NCBI GenBank assembly: GCA_022571575.1 | Contig: JACZXN010000161.1 | Coordinates: forward strand, 1-5,159 | Reading direction: 5' to 3' | Length of the DNA stretch: 5,159 nt | From: Chloroflexota bacterium | Lineage (GTDB): Bacteria > Chloroflexota > Dehalococcoidia > UBA3495 | Shown here: positions 1 to 5,043 of the stretch, in pieces | Layout of the letters: the number at the start of each line of letters is the position of its first letter | Numbering within the stretch: position 1 is the first letter of the stretch | Notes under the pieces: model-generated | Told to the model about the DNA's origin: nothing | What the model saw: the letters and a program-made list of their open reading frames with translations, nothing else | The model's database searches: none | Position numbers and translations under genes: made by a program

Positions 1-1
1 C

Positions 2-862
2 TGGGGCCAGGTGCGGGAGGCCAAGGCCACCATCGTGAACTTCATCGGCATGATGATGCCGGTCCTGTCCAAGAACGCGCCCATGCCCGACGACAAGGAC
101 AACACCGTCCGGCTGTTCTACGGCTCGCCCTCATTCCCACCGGATTTTTTGGCCGAGTTCCAAGAGCGGTTCGACACGGACATAATCGTCGGCTTCGGCA
201 TGACCGAGACCTGCTTCGGCACCATCGAGCGCATCGGAGAGGAGCGGCGGGCCGGTTCCTCGGGTGGCCCACGGCAGCACCCGGCGGAGGGGTTTCAAAA
301 CGAGGTCCGCATCGCTGATCAGGAGACCGGCGTGCCGGTGGGCGTGGACACCGTGGGCGAGATCACGATAAAGAACCCGGCCATCATGCCCGGCTATTGG
401 CGCAACGACGAGCAGAACACCGAATCTCTGCGGGACGGCTGGCTCTACACCGGGGACCTGGGCTGGGTGGACTCCGACGGGTTCCTGTACTTCGTGGACC
501 GGAAGAAAGACATCATCCGCCGCCGGGGGGAGAACATCTCGTCCCAGGAGGTGGAGAACGTGATCAAGCGCCACCCCGAGGTGCTGGACTGCGCGGTGCT
601 GGCCGTGCCCTCGGAACTGGGCGAGGACGAGGTCAAGGCCTACGTCACGCCCCGGGAAGGGGCAACACCGGACCCGGAAGAACTGATCTATTGGTGCGCC
701 GAAAACCTGGCCAATTTCAAGGTCCCCCGTTACTGGGAGATCCGGGACGAACTGCCCCGCACCCCATCCCTACGGGTCCGGAAAGACGTCCTCCGCCAGG
801 AGCGCGAGGACCTGATCGAGGGCTGTTTCGACCGGGAAGCGGCGGGGATCAAGCTACGCTGA
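2..862 (+). CDS. AMP-forming acyl-CoA synthetase (ligase), C-terminal half, 5' partial
   Basis: Adenylate-forming enzyme that would activate a carboxylic acid with ATP and load it on CoA; cytoplasmic. The reading frame is open from the left edge, so the N-terminal part, including the P-loop, lies outside; about 287 residues remain of a family usually 500-560 long. ANL motifs appear in order: YGSPS (119-133), GFGMTET (191-211), GEI followed by PGYW (356-400), YTGDL with the ribose-binding Asp (446-460), and the hinge/A8 motif DRKKDIIRRRGENIS (497-541). The end carries the C-terminal subdomain, with LPRTPSLRVRK (752-784) where TPTGKxxK is usual; the A10 catalytic Lys position is Arg. The motif set and this variant tail resemble crotonobetaine/carnitine-CoA ligase-like members, but the substrate cannot be read from this half. 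The stop lies 49 nt before the next gene on the same strand. Family assignment is sure; substrate is unknown. Confidence 0.93.
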   Translation, partial: WGQVREAKATIVNFIGMMMPVLSKNAPMPDDKDNTVRLFYGSPSFPPDFLAEFQERFDTDIIVGFGMTETCFGTIERIGEERRAGSSGGPRQHPAEGFQNEVRIADQETGVPVGVDTVGEITIKNPAIMPGYWRNDEQNTESLRDGWLYTGDLGWVDSDGFLYFVDRKKDIIRRRGENISSQEVENVIKRHPEVLDCAVLAVPSELGEDEVKAYVTPREGATPDPEELIYWCAENLANFKVPRYWEIRDELPRTPSLRVRKDVLRQEREDLIEGCFDREAAGIKLR

Positions 863-911
863 ACGAGTCCTCGATGGAATCGGGACTGACAGCCGACCAC
901 CAGGAGCACCC

Positions 912-1400
912 ATGCCCGAGAAACGTTACTGGCTCTTCAAGTCCGAGCCCAACGCCTATTCCTTCACCGACCTGATGAACGAGCCCGACGGGTGGGCCGA
1001 GTGGGACGGTGTCCGCAACTACCAGGTCCGAAACACCATGCGCGATGACATGAGGGTGGGCGACGGCATCCTCTTCTATCACAGCAACGCCAAGCCACTG
1101 TCGGTGGTGGGCATCGCCAGCGTCGTCCGGGAAGGATATGACGATTTCCACGGTCTGGACCCCAACGACGATCACTACGACCCCAAGGCCACCCAGGAAA
1201 ACCCCATCTGGTCCATGGTCGACATCAAGGGGGAACGCGCCTTGGCCCAGCCTGTTACCCTTGATGAGATCAAGGCCAACCCCAAGTTGAAGGACATGCT
1301 TCTGATTCGGAAGGGCATGCGTCTGTCCATCCAACCGGTGACCAAAGAGGAATTCGACGAGGTTGTGTCCATGGGTGGTGGTTCGACAGGCTCACCATGA
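912..1400 (+). CDS. EVE domain-containing protein (PUA-like fold)
   Basis: A single-domain protein of 162 residues, the usual length for bacterial EVE proteins (homologues of human THYN1/Thy28). Family hallmarks run the whole length: YWLFKSEP (6-13), WDGVRNYQVRN (31-41), GDGILFYHSN (50-59), VGIASVV (66-72), HYDPKA (88-93), WSMVDI (100-105) and LIRKGMRLSIQPV (131-143). EVE domains are structurally related to PUA/YTH/ASCH domains and are thought to bind modified bases in DNA or RNA; that role is established for some relatives and inferred here. The ATG start is fixed by AGGAG at 902-906, 5 nt upstream. The last six codons (GSTGSP) and the TGA stop come from a dispersed repeat, so the native C-terminus has probably been replaced or extended. 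No nuclease, methyltransferase or other defence gene sits next to it, so the context suggests a housekeeping copy rather than a modification-dependent restriction fusion. Confidence 0.95.
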   Translation: MPEKRYWLFKSEPNAYSFTDLMNEPDGWAEWDGVRNYQVRNTMRDDMRVGDGILFYHSNAKPLSVVGIASVVREGYDDFHGLDPNDDHYDPKATQENPIWSMVDIKGERALAQPVTLDEIKANPKLKDMLLIRKGMRLSIQPVTKEEFDEVVSMGGGSTGSP

Positions 1401-1404
1401 GCGG
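1382..1404. repeat. Short dispersed repeat, copy A (overlaps EVE gene stop)
   Basis: A 23-nt element beginning TTCGAC and ending TCACCATGAGCGG. It matches copy B at 2381-2403 at 21 of 23 positions, differing only at the 7th (A/T) and 10th (C/T) bases. The 3' half is a small inverted repeat, GCTCA (1390-1394), loop CCA, TGAGC (1398-1402), so it can fold as a tiny hairpin in RNA. It includes the stop codon of the EVE gene. From memory, similar elements are scattered between genes in many environmental bacterial genomes; this was not checked. Confidence 0.7.
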
Positions 1405-1448
1405 GGTGGGCTCATCATGAACGGGACGGGTTCACCATGAGCGGGGGT
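1389..1448. repeat. Tandem array of three 20-bp repeat units
   Basis: Three head-to-tail units of exactly 20 bp (1389-1408, 1409-1428, 1429-1448), each built on GG(C/T)TCA(C/T)CATGA(G/A)CGGG; a GG at 1449-1450 may start a fourth that then diverges. The units are the 3' part of the dispersed repeat repeated locally, without the TTCGAC part. Units 1 and 3 keep the 5-bp stem with CCA loop (unit 3 using one G-U pair); unit 2 pairs fully only as RNA from the opposite strand. Since 20 is not a multiple of three, the array is not selected as coding sequence; it lies just past the EVE gene stop. Confidence 0.8.
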
Positions 1449-1518
1449 GGGCCGTGGACCAAATAAAGATAAACGGGAAGGCTCTGTGTTTGAGGTTCCC
1501 GAGAGGATAGTAGGTTGT

Positions 1519-1788
1519 ATGAGCGTTTATTGGAGAATGGTCAAAAGGGGACAGAACCTGGTCGTTGACGATAGCGCCGGACTCGAGGAGATCGTTGGCG
1601 GGTTCCGGGAGAACAAGCGTGGCATCAGCGCCTACGCAAGAACCATGGGGTACGAGCCGGAGCGCTCGAAACAGGGATTCGACACGGTTGATGATGCCAA
1701 GGCGTTCGTGGAAGCCTTCAGCCCCTGGGAGCTTTTTGGCGCTCAGGACGTTACGGTAGACTCCGAGGCAAGGCCCATATTGGAATAG
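1519..1788 (+). CDS. Small hypothetical protein (89 aa)
   Basis: I do not recognise the family. The 89-residue product (starting MSVYWRMVKR) is soluble-looking, with no membrane segment, signal peptide or cysteine. It has a Gly/Glu-rich middle, a stretch SKQGFDTVDDAKAFVEAF (residues about 53-70) that looks like a helix after a turn, then PWELFGAQDVTV. Amino-acid composition and codon choice look like real coding sequence, but roughly 70% of third positions are G or C by hand count, clearly below the neighbouring genes. The start is uncertain: the ATG at 1519 has only a weak purine-rich stretch (GAGAGG, 1501-1506) too far upstream; a GTG at 1447 would add 24 residues read partly from the repeat array, which is unlikely; the ATG at 1537 is another choice. 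The next gene begins 66 nt downstream on the same strand. Confidence 0.6.
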   Translation: MSVYWRMVKRGQNLVVDDSAGLEEIVGGFRENKRGISAYARTMGYEPERSKQGFDTVDDAKAFVEAFSPWELFGAQDVTVDSEARPILE

Positions 1789-1795
1789 GCTCCGG

Positions 1796-1820
1796 TGGAA
1801 CGAGCTTCGCTGGAACGAGC
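1796..1820. repeat. Short direct repeat TGGAACGAGC x2
   Basis: The 10-mer TGGAACGAGC occurs at 1796-1805 and 1811-1820, separated by TTCGC, in the gap before the CMD-like gene. It lies between the stop of the small hypothetical gene and the ribosome-binding site at 1844. It may be a remnant of slippage; nothing indicates an operator function. Confidence 0.4.
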
Positions 1821-1843
1821 GCCGGTTGATGCAAGAACCGCCC

Positions 1844-1849
1844 GAGGAG
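1844..1849 (+). promoter_or_regulatory. Ribosome-binding site that sets the CMD-like start
   Basis: GAGGAG lies 5 nt before the ATG at 1855. It favours that ATG over the in-frame GTG at 1795, which would add 20 residues read through the direct repeat and has no Shine-Dalgarno sequence. Confidence 0.75.
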
Positions 1850-1854
1850 CGTAT

Positions 1855-2370
1855 ATGTCACGCCTGCCACCCACGCTGAAAACACAGGTCCCGTCTGAGA
1901 TGCAGACCAAATATGAAGGAGCCGCCGGGGCCGGGTCGGGCTTGGCGGCCACCTTTCAGGCCCTATTCGCCAACTCTCAAGTGGCGTCCGGGTTGGCCGA
2001 CCTGCACGAACTTGTCGGCCGGATCGACCTGGAACCCTGGGTAACCCACACCGTGGCCCTGACCGTGGCCCATGAGCGGGGTAGCGCGCCCCTCTGGGAT
2101 TCATTCGTGCCGCTGGCGCGGGAGGCCGGCGTCAGCGATGCGGTCATCGACGCCATCGCCGCCGGGACGGCGCCGCGCGGGTTGCTGCCGAAAGAGGGCA
2201 TCTGGGTGCACTTCACGCAGGAGGTGCTCCGGGACAAGATGCGTGATTCCACCTGGGCGGCCACAACCCACCTGGTGGGGGATGAGGGCGCCGTCGCTCT
2301 GGCGTTCACGGCGTGCTACTACGACATGATGGCGCGCCTGAACCGCACCTTCGGGTTGGACGCCGCGTAG
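1855..2370 (+). CDS. Carboxymuconolactone decarboxylase (CMD/AhpD)-like protein
   Basis: A 171-residue, mostly helical protein that fits the CMD/AhpD-like fold. The central stretch around residues 60-104 (EPWVTHTVALTVAHERG, then PLWDSFVPLAREAGVSDAVIDAIAAG) matches the family pattern of a helix followed by 'YEW.HHV..AREAGLSD..I.AI'. The C-terminal part (DSTWAA, then AFTACYYDMMARLNRTFGLD, about 131-169) matches the usual second half. Family members are peroxidases/disulfide reductases with a CxxC, or lactone decarboxylases with a Cys and His. Here the CxxC is absent, the only cysteine (C154) is near the end, and the HH of the consensus reads SF (residues 83-84), so the standard chemistry is unlikely. 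The start at 1855 is chosen for its ribosome-binding site. It may be a divergent enzyme or a non-catalytic member. The fold call is fairly good; function is unknown. Confidence 0.72.
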   Translation: MSRLPPTLKTQVPSEMQTKYEGAAGAGSGLAATFQALFANSQVASGLADLHELVGRIDLEPWVTHTVALTVAHERGSAPLWDSFVPLAREAGVSDAVIDAIAAGTAPRGLLPKEGIWVHFTQEVLRDKMRDSTWAATTHLVGDEGAVALAFTACYYDMMARLNRTFGLDAA

Positions 2371-2380
2371 GTCCGGCGGT

Positions 2381-2403
2381 TTCGACTGGTTCACCATGAG
2401 CGG
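2381..2403. repeat. Short dispersed repeat, copy B
   Basis: The second copy of the 23-nt element seen at the end of the EVE gene, lying 10 nt after the CMD-like stop. Sixteen bases, GGTTCACCATGAGCGG (2388-2403), are identical to unit 3 of the tandem array (1429-1444), and TTCGAC (2381-2386) is shared with copy A. It keeps the small stem (GTTCA / TGAGC, loop CCA). Both copies sit in the same orientation directly downstream of a gene end about 1 kb apart. Confidence 0.7.
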
Positions 2404-2445
2404 CATTCGGGCCAGGTGTCGGCCTGATGCAGCCGACGAAGAATC

Positions 2446-2470
2446 CCTTCCCCCGCGCACGGGGGGAAGG
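2446..2470. terminator. GC-rich hairpin, possible terminator or dispersed hairpin repeat
   Basis: A perfect 9-bp stem, CCTTCCCCC (2446-2454) pairing with GGGGGAAGG (2462-2470), around the 7-nt loop GCGCACG. It lies between the CMD-like gene and the crotonase gene, so it could separate two transcripts. No T-run follows on the plus strand; the next bases are TTAGGATGGGGGC, so classical intrinsic termination is doubtful. The pattern of a C/T-rich arm, a G/A-rich arm and then TTAGG.TG.GG recalls a hairpin repeat common in bacterial intergenic regions; this is from memory. Confidence 0.5.
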
Positions 2471-2557
2471 TTAGGATGGGGGCAATTCCTCGTCCGTCAA
2501 CCGAAAACATGTCGAAGATGGACCGAAGCCTAACCAACCCAACAACGGAGGCCCAAC

Positions 2558-3367
2558 ATGCCAGAGTACAAGTACGAAACCCTGCTGGTGGAACAGGACC
2601 AGTCGGTCCTGACCATCACCCTGAACCGGCCCGAACGCCTGAATGCCATTGACGAAGTGATGCACCGGGAGCTGGAAGCGGTCTTCGGCGCAGTGGGCAT
2701 CGACCCCAGCGTGAGCGCCGTGGTGGTGACCGGCGCCGGGCGCGGTTTCTGCTCCGGCGGCGACGTCCGCGCCATGGACGAACGCGGCGGGGCCATCGCA
2801 CTCCAGTCGCGGCCCCTGGGCGCGGTGTCCCAGGGAGGCCGCCGGATATTACATAACATGCTCTGGGTGGAGCAGCCCATCATCTGCGCCCTGAACGGGG
2901 TCGCCGCCGGCCTGGGCGCGACCATCGCCCTATTCTGCGACATCATCTACGCCTCCGACCAGGCCCGCATCGGCGATACCCACGTGAAGGCCGGGCTGGT
3001 GGCCGGCGACGGCGGAGCGGTCATCTGGCCCCTGCTGGTGGGGGTGGCCAAGGCCAAGGAACTGCTGATGACCGGGGATATCATCGACGCCGCCGAGGCC
3101 GAGCGCATCGGCCTGATCAACAAGGTTTTCCCCCACGACCAGTTGATGGACGCGGCCATGGACCTGGCCCGCCGGTTGGCCAACGGGCCGGCGCTGGCCA
3201 TCAGGGGCACCAAGCACGCCATCAACAAGAAAATCTGGAACGACCTGAATCTGTCCTTGGACATTGGTCTCGCCATCGAAGAGCGGAGCTCCCGCCACCC
3301 CGACCATTCCGAGGCGGCCCGCTCCTTCGTCGAGAAACGCACTCCCGAGTTCAAGGGAACCATCTAG
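2558..3367 (+). CDS. Crotonase-superfamily enzyme (enoyl-CoA hydratase/isomerase-like, possible C-C hydrolase)
   Basis: A full-length 269-residue crotonase-fold protein. Seen: LNRPERLNAI (22-31), the first oxyanion-hole loop FCSGGDV (64-70), the second loop ALNGVAAGLG (111-120), CDIIYAS (127-133), then DTHVKAGLVAGDGGAV (140-155) and AERIGLINKV (181-190). Aligned by eye on rat enoyl-CoA hydratase, the catalytic Glu144 and Glu164 fall on T122 and H142; both acids are missing. H142 and D151 are nine residues apart, the spacing of the His/Asp dyad I recall for 6-oxocamphor hydrolase, a crotonase that cleaves beta-diketones by water. Automatic annotation would say enoyl-CoA hydratase; hydration of a CoA ester and retro-Claisen-type hydrolysis are both open. 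The ATG is set by GGAGG (2547-2551), 6 nt upstream. The SagB-like gene follows after 36 nt, suggesting an operon. The fold is certain; the reaction is not. Confidence 0.93.
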   Translation: MPEYKYETLLVEQDQSVLTITLNRPERLNAIDEVMHRELEAVFGAVGIDPSVSAVVVTGAGRGFCSGGDVRAMDERGGAIALQSRPLGAVSQGGRRILHNMLWVEQPIICALNGVAAGLGATIALFCDIIYASDQARIGDTHVKAGLVAGDGGAVIWPLLVGVAKAKELLMTGDIIDAAEAERIGLINKVFPHDQLMDAAMDLARRLANGPALAIRGTKHAINKKIWNDLNLSLDIGLAIEERSSRHPDHSEAARSFVEKRTPEFKGTI

Positions 3368-3391
3368 AAATCCAGTCTGGAAACTCAGGCT

Positions 3392-3398
3392 AGGGAGG
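3392..3398 (+). promoter_or_regulatory. Strong ribosome-binding site for a TTG start
   Basis: AGGGAGG ends 5 nt before TTG at 3404. No ATG or GTG lies nearby in this frame, and the protein's family-typical N-terminus (FHDATKLSY) begins just after, so TTG is the best start. Confidence 0.75.
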
Positions 3399-3403
3399 CG
3401 GTC

Positions 3404-4978
3404 TTGGCCAACGGCGATCAGCAAGCTGCCCAGGCGGCTCGGATTTTCCACGATGCCACCAAGCTGAGCTACATCAACCTGCGCACCAAGCCGCCCCTTT
3501 ATAAGTCCTATCCCGGCCTGCCCCAGGTCCCCCTGCCCCAGGCCGCGCCACCTGAGATGCCGGTCCTGGAGGCGGTGTCGCGGGCCGCCCACGCCGGTTC
3601 CGCCCCGCTGGACCTGCCGGCCGTGGCCCAACTGCTCCACTATTCCGCGGGCCTGATCAGAAAGAGCGTCTCGGCCACCGCGGGCGAGGTCCACTACCGG
3701 GCTGCCGCCTCGGCGGGGGCGCTCTATCCCATCGAGCTGTACCTGGTCTGCGGCGACCTGCCGGGGCTGGGCGCCGGCGTCTACCACTACGCTCCCGCCG
3801 GCCATGCCCTCACCCAACTCAGAGCAGGGGATCTCCGGCCAGCCCTGGCCGCCGCCGCTGCCGACGACTCGCTGGCGTCGGTCCCCGCCACGTTGGTTAC
3901 CACGGCGGTTTTTTGGCGCAGCGCCTGGAAATACCGGGAGCGGGGCTACCGCTACTGCTTCTGGGACAACGGCACGGTGCTGGCCAACCTCTTGGCGACC
4001 GCCAACTCCCTGGGACAGCCGGTCCGGGTGTTGGCCGGATTCGTCGATGAGAAAGTGGACCTGATACTGGGTGTGGACTCGGAGCAAGAGGCCAGCACCT
4101 GCCTGGTGGCCCTGGGCGCGGCCGCCGGTCCGGGAGACGCGGAGCCAGGCGGATTGAGTCCGATCGGCCCTGGCGACCTGGGCTTCAGCGAACCCATCTC
4201 ATTTCCGGAGTCGGCCATGCTGCACGCAGAGTCTTGCCTGGACTCGGCCCAAGAGGTGTCAGAATGGCGGGGTCAGGCCCCAGCCACGGGGACGCAAGCA
4301 AATGTCCACCCGGACATCGAGTCCGCGCCGTTGGGTGAAGTTATCGGACGGCGGGGTTCGACGCGGCGATTCGCCAGGGAGCCCATTCCAATGGAGCAGC
4401 TTTCGGCATTGTTGGCGGCGTCCGCCACCAGGATACCGGCCGACTTTGGCGGCGGGCTGGCCGAGCCCTACCTGATCGTCAACGCGGTGGACGGCCTGAC
4501 GCCGGGCGCTTATCACTATTCGAGTGAATCCGGAGAGCTTGGGGGATTGGAACTGCTGAAAGAGGGGGAGTTCAGGGAGGAGGCCGGCCACCTGTGCTTC
4601 GAGCAGGCCCTGGGGGCCGACGCCAGCGCCGTGGTCTTCTTTCTGGCGGACCTGGAATCGGTGCTGGGACGGTTGGGCAACCGTGGTTACCGGGCCGCCC
4701 AGTTGGAGGCCGGCGTCATGGGCGGAAACATCTATCTCTGCGCCCATTCCCTGGGATTGGGCGCCACCGGCATGACCTTCTTCGATGACGCCGTGACCGC
4801 CTTCTTCTCGCCCCACGCCGCCGGAAAAAGCCTGATGTTCCTGGTGGGGCTGGGCCGCACCGGGACCCCCAACCGGGTGAGGCCGTTCCGGTCCAGGTAC
4901 GGCGTGCTGAAGGACTCCCTGGCCCGTGGCGCGGGCGGAGGGCGGCGTCCCGTTCCCGACTGGCTCTACAGCAACTAG
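3404..4978 (+). CDS. SagB/ThcOx-family dehydrogenase with two nitroreductase-fold domains
   Basis: A 524-residue protein. The N-terminus FHDATKLSYINLRTKP (15-30) followed by YPGLPQVPLP (36-45) is typical of SagB/ThcOx dehydrogenases. Domain 1, about 70-240: QLLHYSAGL, AAASAGALYPIELYLVCGDL (100-119), GVYHYAP, then WKYRERGYRYC (175-185), whose K176-Y177 matches the Lys-Tyr pair described for McbC-type oxidases. A linker of about 65 residues follows. Domain 2, about 308-500: RRGSTRRF (316-323), the nitroreductase FMN-binding motif that domain 1 lacks; GAYHYS; NRGYRAAQLEAGVMGGNIYL (426-445); GLGATGMTFFDDAV (451-464). Domain 2 has R423-L424 in place of Lys-Tyr. Relatives are FMN-dependent and oxidise azolines to azoles in RiPP pathways, but stand-alone copies of unknown substrate are common. 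No YcaO or precursor gene is present here. It starts at TTG after a strong ribosome-binding site, 36 nt behind the crotonase gene. Family is certain; substrate is unknown. Confidence 0.92.
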   Translation: MANGDQQAAQAARIFHDATKLSYINLRTKPPLYKSYPGLPQVPLPQAAPPEMPVLEAVSRAAHAGSAPLDLPAVAQLLHYSAGLIRKSVSATAGEVHYRAAASAGALYPIELYLVCGDLPGLGAGVYHYAPAGHALTQLRAGDLRPALAAAAADDSLASVPATLVTTAVFWRSAWKYRERGYRYCFWDNGTVLANLLATANSLGQPVRVLAGFVDEKVDLILGVDSEQEASTCLVALGAAAGPGDAEPGGLSPIGPGDLGFSEPISFPESAMLHAESCLDSAQEVSEWRGQAPATGTQANVHPDIESAPLGEVIGRRGSTRRFAREPIPMEQLSALLAASATRIPADFGGGLAEPYLIVNAVDGLTPGAYHYSSESGELGGLELLKEGEFREEAGHLCFEQALGADASAVVFFLADLESVLGRLGNRGYRAAQLEAGVMGGNIYLCAHSLGLGATGMTFFDDAVTAFFSPHAAGKSLMFLVGLGRTGTPNRVRPFRSRYGVLKDSLARGAGGGRRPVPDWLYSN

Positions 4979-4996
4979 GCGCCAAGGCGCGGTTAT

Positions 4997-5043
4997 CTGA
5001 TCGAGTTCTTGCCGGGTTCCTGTCGGTTTATTTTATCGATCAG
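4997..5043. terminator. Inverted repeat in convergent intergenic region, possible bidirectional terminator
   Basis: CTGATCGA (4997-5004) and TCGATCAG (5036-5043) form a perfect 8-bp inverted repeat with a 31-nt spacer. It sits between two convergent gene ends, and its right arm includes the minus-strand stop codon. The spacer ends in TTTATTTTA, which could act as a U-tract for plus-strand transcripts, but the stem before it is weak. A small GCGC/GCGC hairpin with a CAAG loop (4979-4990) directly follows the SagB-like stop. Confidence 0.3.

Noticed and set aside
397..975. Plus-strand frame inside the acyl-CoA ligase, running into the EVE gene
   Set aside because: Composition is Arg/Gly/Pro-rich nonsense typical of an out-of-frame reading, while the ligase frame has all family motifs.
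849..1334. Minus-strand open frame opposite the EVE gene
   Set aside because: It is the antisense shadow of a protein with clear conserved motifs; no ribosome-binding site or recognisable domain.
912..1400. Defence island centred on the EVE protein
   Set aside because: The EVE protein is stand-alone, of ordinary length, and flanked by metabolic genes without nuclease or methyltransferase.
1389..1450. CRISPR array
   Set aside because: Units are 20 bp, contiguous and without spacers; no cas genes in the window.
1447..1518. GTG at 1447 as start of the small hypothetical gene
   Set aside because: It would begin inside the tandem repeat array with no Shine-Dalgarno sequence, and the added residues look unlike the rest of the protein.
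2930..4087. Long minus-strand open frame (385 codons) across the crotonase and SagB-like genes
   Set aside because: It spans two well-identified plus-strand genes and is rich in Gly/Gln/Val/Arg as expected for the antisense of GC-rich coding DNA; no family motif appears.
4346..4360. GGTTCGACGCGG within the SagB-like gene as another copy of the TTCGAC repeat
   Set aside because: It encodes the conserved RRGSTRRF motif and shares only the first few bases with the repeat, so it is a chance match.
3404..4978. Thiazole/oxazole-modified peptide (TOMM) biosynthetic cluster
   Set aside because: Only the SagB-like protein is present; no YcaO cyclodehydratase, partner protein, transporter or small Cys/Ser/Thr-rich precursor is visible.
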